Below are positions 51,591 to 59,331 of a stretch of DNA of 64,000 bases, piece after piece (the stretch's first letter is position 1; the number at the start of each line of letters is the position of its first letter). The notes beneath the pieces were generated by a model. It was given only the letters and a program-made list of their open reading frames with translations, did no database searches and had not been told where the DNA came from. Source of the stretch: Mogibacterium sp. (lineage in GTDB: Bacteria > Bacillota > Clostridia > Peptostreptococcales > Anaerovoracaceae). The translations under genes were made by a program, and so were the position numbers. The stretch is taken from positions 62,001 to 126,000 of the forward strand of contig JAFRCS010000015.1 of NCBI GenBank assembly GCA_017404265.1. Reading direction: 5' to 3'.

Positions 51591-53051
51591 TTATTCTGTC
51601 TTTTCGTGGTCTTCCTGCACGTGTTCGAACATGAGATTCGGATCTATGTCGACGATGTCGAGAGCCTCGTCCATGTGCTCCATGAACGCCTCATATTTTG
51701 CAGGATCCTTCGGCAGCAGTATCTCCATTATGAGTCCCACAACGAATACTCCGGCTACCATGTTACCCGCGAATATCTCGCCGATAATAGCAGGCAGATG
51801 ATCGAAGAATCCCTCTACCTGAGTCACTCCTACGCCAAGGCAGAGAGCTGTAGCGGCGATCAGCGTATTTCTGTTGTCGAGGCCGGCTTCTATCATCATC
51901 TTGACACCCGCCATCATGATGGAACCGAACATGATTACGGTGCAGCCTCCGAGCACGCAGTCAGGCAGCGTTGTGAAGAACGCGCCTATCGGCGGGAAAA
52001 GTCCGCCCAGGATCATGGCCAAAGCGCCGAACATGATGCAGAACCTGTTGACTACGCGTGTCATGGCGATCAGTCCTACGTTCTGGCTGAATGATGTTAT
52101 CGGCGAACATCCGAACACTCCGCCGGAGATAGCTGACATGAATCCGTCGCAGCAAAGGGATCCGGAGATCTCCTTTTCAGTGATGTCTCTACCGAGTCCG
52201 CCCGTACATGCCGCAGTTGTATCACCTATAGTCTCTACCGCTGATACCATGAATACCAGACAGAACGATATGATGGCGCCGGCCTGGAATTTAGGCTTGA
52301 ATGCAAAGAGTTCCGGAACCGAGAATACTCCCATCTCCTTGATGGTGTCTCCCATCGCGGCGAAATCGACCATTCCGAAGATCATCGATATGGCGTATCC
52401 GAACAGGAGGCCGAAGAGTACGTACATCTGCTTCGCGACGCCCTTCATCCTGATGTGGAACACCAGAGCCGCAATAAGTGTAAGTGTTGCGACCAGAAGA
52501 TTCTGCCACGCGCCTACCGGATACCTGCCTGACGATGCAAACGATGATACACCGACGTTAAGAATGCTGAGTCCGATGGCTACTACAACGCAGGACGAAA
52601 GCAGCGGCGATATGATCTTTCTCCAGTACTTAGCCAGAAGACCCAGGCAGCCTTCAAAAATGCCTCCAACTATTATGGCGCCCACCATCACGCCGTAATC
52701 CTTCGATGCTGCAGACATGCTCGCAGCAAGGAATGTGAATGACAGGCCCATTACGATAGGCAGCCCTGAACCTACCTTCCATACCGGGTACAGCTGCACC
52801 AGAGTGCCGATACCTGCTATCAGCATGCAGTTCTGGATCAGTCTTGCAGTCTCTACCGCGCTGAACGGCTGTCCGTCATATACCGCCACCGAAGCTATGA
52901 TGATCAGAGGAGTGACGTTTGCCACGAACATGGCCAGCACGTGCTGGAGTCCGAACGGGATAGCCCTGCTGACAGGCACCCTGCCTTCCAGCTGATACAC
53001 GTTTTTGATGCTGACACTTGTGTCTTTGTCTTTGTTCTTTCCGAGTTTCAT
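51591..53051 (-). CDS. NCS2-type purine (xanthine/urate) permease
   Basis: 486 residues with about 12-14 hydrophobic segments. The NCS2 signature is QNVGLIAMTRVVNRF, with GCSPITSFSQ before it; PFGLQHVLAMFVANVTPLI opens the membrane part. Family members bring in uracil, xanthine or urate with H+ or Na+; next to Mo/Se hydroxylases, xanthine or urate is likeliest. Start at 53051 on AAGGAGGT; a TATAAT -10 lies at 53112-53107. Monocistronic, with a terminator. Divergent from yqeC-mocA; the two promoters overlap. Confidence 0.88.
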   Translation of the reverse strand: MKLGKNKDKDTSVSIKNVYQLEGRVPVSRAIPFGLQHVLAMFVANVTPLIIIASVAVYDGQPFSAVETARLIQNCMLIAGIGTLVQLYPVWKVGSGLPIVMGLSFTFLAASMSAASKDYGVMVGAIIVGGIFEGCLGLLAKYWRKIISPLLSSCVVVAIGLSILNVGVSSFASSGRYPVGAWQNLLVATLTLIAALVFHIRMKGVAKQMYVLFGLLFGYAISMIFGMVDFAAMGDTIKEMGVFSVPELFAFKPKFQAGAIISFCLVFMVSAVETIGDTTAACTGGLGRDITEKEISGSLCCDGFMSAISGGVFGCSPITSFSQNVGLIAMTRVVNRFCIMFGALAMILGGLFPPIGAFFTTLPDCVLGGCTVIMFGSIMMAGVKMMIEAGLDNRNTLIAATALCLGVGVTQVEGFFDHLPAIIGEIFAGNMVAGVFVVGLIMEILLPKDPAKYEAFMEHMDEALDIVDIDPNLMFEHVQEDHEKTE

Positions 53052-53118
53052 GAATACCTCCTTGCCCACCCTTTAGGGTGACGCTTATGTATCCTTTATT
53101 GGTATCATTATAGCCGCG

Positions 53119-53147
53119 TTGACCGCCGATTGCCATAATTGTAAAAT
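53119..53147 (+). promoter_or_regulatory. promoter of the yqeC-mocA fusion gene
   Basis: TTGACC (53119-53124), exactly 17 bases, TAAAAT (53142-53147). The -10 box ends six bases before the start codon at 53154, so transcription should start at or next to the ATG, and no ribosome site is seen. Confidence 0.7.
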
Positions 53148-53153
53148 ACAAAT

Positions 53154-54386
53154 ATGAAATTGTGGAACTTCAGAGGAGAGCAAAACAGTATCACGGACGC
53201 GCTGCAGCTCAGTTTGCCTGACCATGCAGTGATAAGCGTTGTCGGCGCGGGGGGCAAGACCTCTCTCATTTTTGCATGGGCACATGAACTTGCCGCAGCC
53301 GGCAAAAGTGTAGTCATAACCACAACGACACATATGTACAGGCCTGAACGCATGGAAGATGGCGGCATCCGGATAGTGGTTTCCGACGATCCGAAAAGGC
53401 CTGACAAGGTCACGGCTCCTCCTGAAGGCGTTCTGGAGGGCCTTCGTAAGACCGCTGATGTGGTATTTATAGAAGCGGACGGTTCGCGCCGCAAGCCTCT
53501 CAAGTGGCCGGGCGAACGGGAACCTGTCATACCTGACTATACGGATATTACCGTATGCGTTGCCGGTCTTTCAGCTGTGGGAAAGCAGACGGAAGAAGCT
53601 GTTTTCCGCGCGGACAAACTTCCTGAAGCGATAAAGAGTGAAACAGTGGATGTGAATCTCATCCATAAGATGCTCGCGTCGCGCGAAGGCGGTCAGAAAG
53701 GTGTCCGCGGAGAATTCCGCATCTTTCTGAATCAGGTAGATGATGACTTAGACAGGCTCGCGGCAGCCTACAGGCTTCAGCAGATACTGGGAGTTTTCGG
53801 CATACAGACCGCATGGGGCTCGCTTATTGAGCCAGAAGACAGAAAGATCGCCGTCATACTCGAGGCAGCCGGCGACAGCAAAAGGTTTGGCAGCAACAAG
53901 TTGCTTCACATCATGGATGACGGACGCCCTATGATAGCGTCCATCCTTGACGCTGTGCGCCCTCTTGATGTTTACAAGAAGATACTGGTCACACAGTACG
54001 ATGAGGCAGCGAAACTGGCATCAGACTTTGATATCGTCATGAATGACAGACCTGACCTCGGCATATCCCGCAGCATGCAGCTCGGACTCGCTGCCGCGGG
54101 CGATGCGGATGCGTATATGTTCTGCGTCTGCGACCAGCCCGGTCTTACGACAGAGACCCTTGAAAAGCTTATTCAAGAGTATAAAAAAGGAACTGCCGGC
54201 ATCGTTTCCCTCGCCTGGCAGGGAGAAATGCGCAATCCCAAGATTTTTTCATCCCGTTACAAAGAAGAACTCATGAAGCTTAAAGGCGATACGGGCGGAC
54301 GTCAGATAATAGACGCACATAAAAAAGATCTGCTTCTTGTCGAAGCAGAAAGCGAAGATGAAATAAAAGATATAGACCGTCTCTGA
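53154..54386 (+). CDS. YqeC - MocA fusion, selenium/molybdenum cofactor maturation
   Basis: 410 residues, two domains. Residues 1 to about 220 are YqeC, with P-loop VVGAGGKTSL and FIEADGSRRKPLKWP, a selenium-linked maturation factor of unknown reaction. Residues about 228-410 are a MobA/MocA-type nucleotidyltransferase with LEAAGDSKRFGSNKLL and CVCDQPGLT, expected to form molybdopterin cytosine dinucleotide, the cofactor of many Mo hydroxylases. In E. coli these are separate neighbours, yqeC and ygfJ/mocA. The lone + strand gene of this segment; start codon matches the expected transcript start, so the mRNA may be leaderless. Confidence 0.87.
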   Translation: MKLWNFRGEQNSITDALQLSLPDHAVISVVGAGGKTSLIFAWAHELAAAGKSVVITTTTHMYRPERMEDGGIRIVVSDDPKRPDKVTAPPEGVLEGLRKTADVVFIEADGSRRKPLKWPGEREPVIPDYTDITVCVAGLSAVGKQTEEAVFRADKLPEAIKSETVDVNLIHKMLASREGGQKGVRGEFRIFLNQVDDDLDRLAAAYRLQQILGVFGIQTAWGSLIEPEDRKIAVILEAAGDSKRFGSNKLLHIMDDGRPMIASILDAVRPLDVYKKILVTQYDEAAKLASDFDIVMNDRPDLGISRSMQLGLAAAGDADAYMFCVCDQPGLTTETLEKLIQEYKKGTAGIVSLAWQGEMRNPKIFSSRYKEELMKLKGDTGGRQIIDAHKKDLLLVEAESEDEIKDIDRL

Positions 54387-54401
54387 CCGTAACGGTCTAT
54401 A
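54371..54401. terminator. inverted repeat shared by the ends of two converging genes
   Basis: TATAGACCGT (54371-54380) and ACGGTCTATA (54392-54401), a perfect 10-bp stem with an 11-base loop; it covers both stop codons. No clear T-run follows, so termination is only possible. Confidence 0.4.
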
Positions 54402-55425
54402 CTGTTTCAAGGAGCACCTCTATGGCTCCTCCGCATATCATGCCGGATTCGGCAACGTCCTTGCCGGTCATATCCACATACATCATCACGGGCCTCAGCG
54501 GCTCGTTTTTGTTTGCAGCCAGCATATCCTTTGCCTTCTCAATGACTCGCGCCTCGGCAAGCCCTCCGCCTATGGTCTCTGTGATGCTTCCGTCCTCTGC
54601 TATAAGCATCCTTGAACCTGCGGATCTCGGTGAAGATCCCTTCTTGGATACGATTGTTGCAAGAACAGCTTTCTCCCTTTTGCCGGACTGAAGAGCTTCC
54701 ACTATCTCAGCCGTGATGCCCGCGCTTTTTCTTGTTCTGTTCTTGACCTCGATAATCTCAGCCATTATCGCAACAGCGATTTCCTCAGGCGTCTCGGCGC
54801 CAATATCGAGGCCTATAGGAGTATGCACTGAATCGATCATATCCTGTGTAACTCCATTATCCGCAAGCATCTGCTTCACCAGGCCCACTTTTCTGTGGCT
54901 GCCTATCATACCGATATATGCGTGGGGTTTGTTCACTATGCTCAGCAGGCATTCGGAATCCGACATGTGGCCTCTGGTTACGATGATGAAGAAGGTGTCA
55001 GGATCGCCCTGTATATCTGCCAGGGCTTCTTCGAAGCCACTGCATATGCCTTCATCCGCTCCGTTATCCAGAGCGTTCTGAACGAACTGCATCCTGTCGT
55101 CTATGGCAGTCACGCGAAAGCCCATCATCTTTGCGATCCGTATCACAGGCATCGAAACATGGCCTGCTCCGCAGATGACCATCTTCTTCTCGTTTCCGAG
55201 GAGCTCGGAAAACACCCGCTCGCCGTCTATCTCAGTCAGGCGTCCGTCTTCAGCTGATATCGCTTCCGCTGCGTGCACAGAAAAGAAGCCTGCATCATCG
55301 CTCATCCATACAGGATTTCCGGCAGAGACTATCATCTTCTCGCCGGCATGGGCTCCATCGCAGACAGTGAACATGCGGTTCTCGAGGTTTATATTCAGTT
55401 CGCTTATGACATCATAAAAGTTCAT
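54397..55425 (-). CDS. XdhC-family Mo hydroxylase maturation factor with reversed domain order
   Basis: 342 residues. A Rossmann domain comes early (about 80-220; MVICGAGHVSMPVIRIAKMM and YIGMIGSHRK), and the XdhC/CoxI domain is at the end (about 245-342; ATIVSKKGSSPRSAGSRML, GGGLAEARVI and MICGGAIEVLLE). In classical XdhC the CoxI part comes first. XdhC proteins bind molybdenum cofactor, promote its sulfuration and insert it into xanthine dehydrogenase. The ATG overlaps the modC stop by four bases, so Mo uptake and insertion are coupled. Confidence 0.85.
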   Translation of the reverse strand: MNFYDVISELNINLENRMFTVCDGAHAGEKMIVSAGNPVWMSDDAGFFSVHAAEAISAEDGRLTEIDGERVFSELLGNEKKMVICGAGHVSMPVIRIAKMMGFRVTAIDDRMQFVQNALDNGADEGICSGFEEALADIQGDPDTFFIIVTRGHMSDSECLLSIVNKPHAYIGMIGSHRKVGLVKQMLADNGVTQDMIDSVHTPIGLDIGAETPEEIAVAIMAEIIEVKNRTRKSAGITAEIVEALQSGKREKAVLATIVSKKGSSPRSAGSRMLIAEDGSITETIGGGLAEARVIEKAKDMLAANKNEPLRPVMMYVDMTGKDVAESGMICGGAIEVLLETV

Positions 55426-56471
55426 TCCAAAAGGAGTATATCATCTTCCGCAAGTTTCAGATAGTCCGGAAGTCCTCTATAATCTATTATCCTTTGCTCT
55501 TCACCCTGCACGGACCAGCACAGCGGCTCGTCTTCCCGTAGAGTGCGGATATAATAATTCTTTTCGAATGGCAGATCATCTACTCTGACCACATCGCATT
55601 TTACGCAGTTATCCTGCATCCCGCCCCAGACAGGCTCAAAGCGATGCGCCCTGTAACCTATGCAATGGACCGTGTCCGGCACTTTTCTTTTGAGCTTCAG
55701 CGTGACACCCCAATCCGCCGCTTCTACCGTGTGCCCGTCTATCTGTCTGATCTTTGAGAAGTTTTTGCATCCGGTAAGCCTGGCAGCCATGGCGTTCCCC
55801 GGTTCCCTGAAAACATCCTTTATTTCACCGTGCCTTATGATGTGTCCGTCGCTCAGTATGAATAGTTCTTCGCTGAATCTGTACAGCTCGTCCCTGCTGT
55901 GTGAGACCATCACCACCTGTCCGTCATACTCATCCAGCATTTCAAGCATCTCTACCTGCATGCGGTCCCTCAGATAGCTGTCGAGGGCTGAGAACGGTTC
56001 ATCCAGAAGTATAAGTTCAGGTTCTGTCACCATTATTCTGGCAAGAGCCACTCTCTGCTGCTGTCCTCCGGAGAGCTCTCCCGGGAGTTTGTCCTCAAAG
56101 CCGTCCATGCGGAAGCGCTTCAGCATGTCTGAGGCCTTGATCCGGTTCTCTTCAGTCGCTCTTCCGAGCCCCGCCATGACATTTTTCAGAACGCTCATGG
56201 TCGGGAAGAGCGCGTAGTTCTGAAACATATAACCGACGTTCCGCTTCTGCGGTTTCAGGTCTGTCTTTGAGGCAGAGTCAAAAAGTACCCTTCCGCCTGC
56301 CTCGACATGCCCCGAATCAACTGTTTCTATGCCGGCGATGCTCCGTAGAGTCATGCTCTTTCCGCTTCCGGATTCTCCCAGGATGCCTATACGGGCGGCA
56401 TCGCTTTCGATCAGCACGTCAAGGTCGAACTCATCTATTCTTTTGTGGATGTCCGCGTACAGTCTCTTCAT
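55422..56471 (-). CDS. modC: molybdate ABC transporter ATP-binding protein
   Basis: 349 residues. Walker A GILGESGSGKS, signature LSGGQQQRVALAR, Walker B LILLDEPFSALD and VMVSHSRDE. The ABC domain (1-230) is followed by a C-terminal part (about 235-349) in the TOBE position with ARLTGCKNFSKI but weak resemblance after that. It drives the ModB permease. 7 bases after modB, overlaps the XdhC-like gene. Confidence 0.88.
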   Translation of the reverse strand: MKRLYADIHKRIDEFDLDVLIESDAARIGILGESGSGKSMTLRSIAGIETVDSGHVEAGGRVLFDSASKTDLKPQKRNVGYMFQNYALFPTMSVLKNVMAGLGRATEENRIKASDMLKRFRMDGFEDKLPGELSGGQQQRVALARIMVTEPELILLDEPFSALDSYLRDRMQVEMLEMLDEYDGQVVMVSHSRDELYRFSEELFILSDGHIIRHGEIKDVFREPGNAMAARLTGCKNFSKIRQIDGHTVEAADWGVTLKLKRKVPDTVHCIGYRAHRFEPVWGGMQDNCVKCDVVRVDDLPFEKNYYIRTLREDEPLCWSVQGEEQRIIDYRGLPDYLKLAEDDILLLE

Positions 56472-56478
56472 CTCGCGC

Positions 56479-57183
56479 CTACCACTTTCTGACGTTCTTC
56501 ATGCGCTTCCCGGTGATGAGGTTGATCAGAAAGATCATGATAAAAGCTATCACAAGCACTATGACCACCCAGAAGCCTGCGGTAACATAGTCGCCGTCCT
56601 GGATGACCATGGCTATTCTTTGAGAGACAGTCCCCGTCTTGCCCGGGATGTTGCCGGCCAGCATAGAAGTCGCTCCGTACTCACCCATCGCACGGGCAAA
56701 TGTAAGTATCGTGCCGCTGGCTATGCCCGGGCCCGCAGTCGGAACCACTATGCGCCAGAATATGGCGACCTCCGACATCCCAAGCGTACGGCCGGCATAT
56801 ACAAGATTGGCGTCTATCTGTTCAAAAGCCGCTCTCGCGTTCCTGTACATGAGCGGGAACGCTATGACTGTCGCAGCTAGTATGCAGCCAAGCCATGTAT
56901 GCACTACCTGGATACTGAATGTGTCATTCAGGAAGATGCCGAACGTCCTTCTGCGGCTGAAGATCAACAGCAAAAAGAAACCCGCAACAGTCGGCGGAAG
57001 GACCATCGGCAGAGTCAGAATACCATCAAGTATCGACTTTGCTCTGTAATCCTTCTTTATGACCTTGCGGGCAGCCCAAAGACCGAGGAAGAACGATATG
57101 ATCGTCGCCACGACCCCGGTCTTCAGGGATATCCATAGCGGACTCCAGTCCAGTGTTTTTGCTAATTCAACGAATCCGCTCAT
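56479..57183 (-). CDS. modB: molybdate ABC transporter permease
   Basis: 234 residues with about five membrane segments. The EAA loop is in NLVYAGRTLGMSEVAIFWRI and is followed by PTAGPGIASGTILTFARAMG, typical of ModB/CysT-type permeases. It forms the membrane channel with ModC on the inside and ModA on the outside. Seven bases after modA; start codon ATG with AGGAAATG-like weak site. Confidence 0.9.
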   Translation of the reverse strand: MSGFVELAKTLDWSPLWISLKTGVVATIISFFLGLWAARKVIKKDYRAKSILDGILTLPMVLPPTVAGFFLLLIFSRRRTFGIFLNDTFSIQVVHTWLGCILAATVIAFPLMYRNARAAFEQIDANLVYAGRTLGMSEVAIFWRIVVPTAGPGIASGTILTFARAMGEYGATSMLAGNIPGKTGTVSQRIAMVIQDGDYVTAGFWVVIVLVIAFIMIFLINLITGKRMKNVRKW

Positions 57184-57190
57184 TTCCTTG

Positions 57191-58045
57191 TTATTCTACG
57201 TCGGTATCAAAACCATACTTCTGATAAAGCGCTTTGGCATCTTCATTTGTGATGAATGCGATGAAGTCTGCTGCAGCAGCTGACTCTGCGTCATCAGCAT
57301 CCGGATTTGTGATCTGCGCTACCGGATATATGATGTTGCCTGTAACATCGTAAGGCACGACCTCAAGGATCTTTACGCCATCCTCATGTCCTACTGTATC
57401 TGAGAGGTATGTTGTTCCGACTTCACATGATGCCTCTTCAACAGCCGCTAGCACCTTGCTCACGTTACCCTGCTCGCTGATCTCGACTCCGCCGAGCTGC
57501 TCAGATACCTCAGCTGTAGTTATGGCTGCAGGATCCTCAGCTTCAGCAAGAAGACCGAGCTTGATCATAGCCTGTCTTGTATACTTGCCTACAGGAACGC
57601 TTCCGTCAGCGAGAGCGATGCTCCTGGCCTTGGCGATATCCGCGAGGCCCGTTACCTCTGTCGCGCTGTCAGGCTGTGTGACGACCACGAGCTGGTTGTT
57701 CACAACGTTGGTCCTTGTGCCCTCTACTACCTGACCGCCTTCTTCGAGCGTATCCATCTGCTTCTGAGCGGCGCTGAAGAATACATCACAAGGAGCGCCT
57801 TCCTGGATCTGTGTCAGCAGAGCGCCCGAGCTGTCAGCGTTGACGACGATGTCAACGTCCGGATTTGCCGCTTCATAGTTTGCTTCAAGTTCACCCATTA
57901 CTGCGCCAAGCGAGGCAGCCGCAAATACATTGACCGTAGTCTTTTCTGCAGGCGCCGCATCTTCTCTTTCTCCTCTTCCGCCGCACGCCGCGAGGGCAAA
58001 AATCATTGTGAAAGCAACTAGTAGTGTAAACAGTTTCTTCTTCAT
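57191..58045 (-). CDS. modA: molybdate-binding lipoprotein
   Basis: 284 residues. Signal peptide MKKKLFTLLVAFTMIFALAA followed by Cys21 (lipobox LAAC), so it is anchored in the outer face of the membrane. The mature part holds NVFAAASLGAVMGELEA and SSGALLTQIQEGAPCDVFFSA, hallmarks of ModA/WtpA-type oxyanion binding proteins. Molybdate is the likely ligand given the island; tungstate cannot be excluded. GGAAGGAAGG precedes the ATG and a hairpin lies just upstream. Confidence 0.92.
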   Translation of the reverse strand: MKKKLFTLLVAFTMIFALAACGGRGEREDAAPAEKTTVNVFAAASLGAVMGELEANYEAANPDVDIVVNADSSGALLTQIQEGAPCDVFFSAAQKQMDTLEEGGQVVEGTRTNVVNNQLVVVTQPDSATEVTGLADIAKARSIALADGSVPVGKYTRQAMIKLGLLAEAEDPAAITTAEVSEQLGGVEISEQGNVSKVLAAVEEASCEVGTTYLSDTVGHEDGVKILEVVPYDVTGNIIYPVAQITNPDADDAESAAAADFIAFITNEDAKALYQKYGFDTDVE

Positions 58046-58063
58046 GGTTTCCTTCCTTCCGGT

Positions 58064-58084
58064 ATCACCACGTCAAGTGGTGAT
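58064..58084 (-). promoter_or_regulatory. hairpin next to the modA ribosome site
   Basis: ATCACCAC (58064-58071)/GTGGTGAT (58077-58084), an 8-bp stem with a 5-base loop, ending about 18 bases before the modA ATG. Further upstream (58102-58107) is a TATATA in CGGTATATAC, similar to one half of a ModE site. The stretch 58046-58156 also holds TGATCC/GGATCA (58133-58112). Regulatory role unproven; it does not look like the Moco riboswitch. Confidence 0.35.
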
Positions 58085-58156
58085 CATTTGAAATAAGTTG
58101 TATATACCGTGATCCCGCGCGCTTAGGATCAGTAACACCATGATATTGTCCCGGAC

Positions 58157-59179
58157 CTATTTACCAAATCCGCAGTTCGGGAATGTGCAGACTTCACAGT
58201 TAAGGCAAAGTCCGCCTTCTCCAAGCTTGTCGAAGTCACATTTCTCAAGGATCTCTCCTGTCATGATTCTCGGCAGGACGATATCGAAAATTGTTCTGCG
58301 GGCATACATGACGCAGCCCGGAAGACCCATGACCGGGATCTTTGTGTCTCCATAGTATGCAAGCATGAACATAGCGCCCGGCAGCACCGGAGCTCCGTAA
58401 GTTACCGCGCTTCCGCATACATTGCGGATGGCAAGCGGCGTCCTGTCATCCGGATCTACACTCATGCCGCCCGTGCATACTATCAGGTCACATCCCTCAT
58501 CCAGGAATTCCCTGATGCATTTCTCTATATGCTCATTGTTGTCATCAGTCACCTTCACGCCGGCCACTTCAGCGCCGGATTCTTCGAGTTTCTGTATTAC
58601 AACAGGTGTAAACTCATCTTTTATGCGTCCGTAGAAGACCTCATTGCCTGTCGCGACTATGCCGGCTTTGCGGTTGATGTAGGGCTCGACTTTCATGATC
58701 GGCTCAGCGCCGGCAGCTGCCTTCACCCGCTCCATCTTTTCCTTTTCGATGACGAGCGGGATGATACGGGTGCCCGCGAGCTTATCACCCTTCTTTACAG
58801 GAAAATCCCCATGGCGTGTCGCTATCATCATCTGTCCGAATGAGTTTACGGCAAGAAGCTTCTCCCTGTTTATGCGGAGAACGCCGTCGATCTCCGAGCA
58901 GAGTTCTATCTTGCCTTCCTTCACCGAGCCGCGTCTGATGTTATCGCCCTTGCAGATAGCGCATAGCACTTCGGCAGCTTCGTTTTCATGCATCATGCTC
59001 TCATCATTTTCCCAGACATAGATATTGTCTTTGCCTACAGAAAGAAGCACGGGTATATCCTCTTCAGTGATGATGTGGCCCTTGCGGAATACAGCGTCTT
59101 TAGTGACGCCTTTAATAATCTGTGTAATGTCGTGGCAGATGACCTGACCTACGGCATCTTCAGTTTTCATCAGTCTCAT
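58157..59179 (-). CDS. MoeA-like molybdopterin-binding protein with C-terminal Cys cluster
   Basis: 340 residues. The MoCF-type domain (about 170-310) carries GIVATGNEVFYGRI, LIVCTGGMSVDPDD and LPGAMFMLAYYGDTKIPVMG, like MoeA/MogA. The first 165 residues differ from MoeA. The end, CLNCEVCTFPNCGFGK (from about residue 325), has four cysteines in CxxCxxCxxxxC, probably for a metal or Fe-S cluster. It probably acts in molybdate insertion or cofactor handing for the Mo/Se hydroxylases. AAGGGA is eight bases before the ATG; its own promoter lies at 59271-59242. modA follows 111 bases later. Confidence 0.82.
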   Translation of the reverse strand: MRLMKTEDAVGQVICHDITQIIKGVTKDAVFRKGHIITEEDIPVLLSVGKDNIYVWENDESMMHENEAAEVLCAICKGDNIRRGSVKEGKIELCSEIDGVLRINREKLLAVNSFGQMMIATRHGDFPVKKGDKLAGTRIIPLVIEKEKMERVKAAAGAEPIMKVEPYINRKAGIVATGNEVFYGRIKDEFTPVVIQKLEESGAEVAGVKVTDDNNEHIEKCIREFLDEGCDLIVCTGGMSVDPDDRTPLAIRNVCGSAVTYGAPVLPGAMFMLAYYGDTKIPVMGLPGCVMYARRTIFDIVLPRIMTGEILEKCDFDKLGEGGLCLNCEVCTFPNCGFGK

Positions 59180-59241
59180 GATTTAGTCCCTTGATGTGAT
59201 TTAGTGCTTTATACGGCCTAATACTTAAAACCGTTGTAATT

Positions 59242-59271
59242 ATTATAACGTGCTTTTTATACCAAATACAA
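59242..59271 (-). promoter_or_regulatory. promoter of the MoeA-like gene and probably modABC
   Basis: On the minus strand TTGTAT (59271-59266), 18 bases, TATAAT (59247-59242). Confidence 0.6.
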
Positions 59272-59272
59272 C

Positions 59273-59300
59273 AAAAACAGCCCTATTAAGGGCTGTTTTT
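59273..59300 (-). terminator. terminator after the M20 amidohydrolase gene
   Basis: Minus-strand stem AACAGCCC/GGGCTGTT (59297-59290 and 59283-59276) with a 6-base loop, flanked by A-run and followed by TTTGTT. Confidence 0.8.
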
Positions 59301-59308
59301 TGCGTTTT

Positions 59309-59331
59309 AAAACTAAAACTATTTTAGTTTT
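59309..59331. promoter_or_regulatory. perfect 23-bp A/T dyad overlapping the M20 stop codon
   Basis: AAAACTAAAA-CTA-TTTTAGTTTT with ten-base arms, placed between the M20 reading frame and its terminator. It shares CTAAAA with repeats ahead of ygeW and the dyad at 51508-51528. Could be an operator of the MoeA/mod unit. Confidence 0.45.

Noticed and set aside
58046..58156. Molybdenum-cofactor riboswitch before modA
   Set aside because: Region is too short and the known conserved bases are not evident; only simple hairpins.
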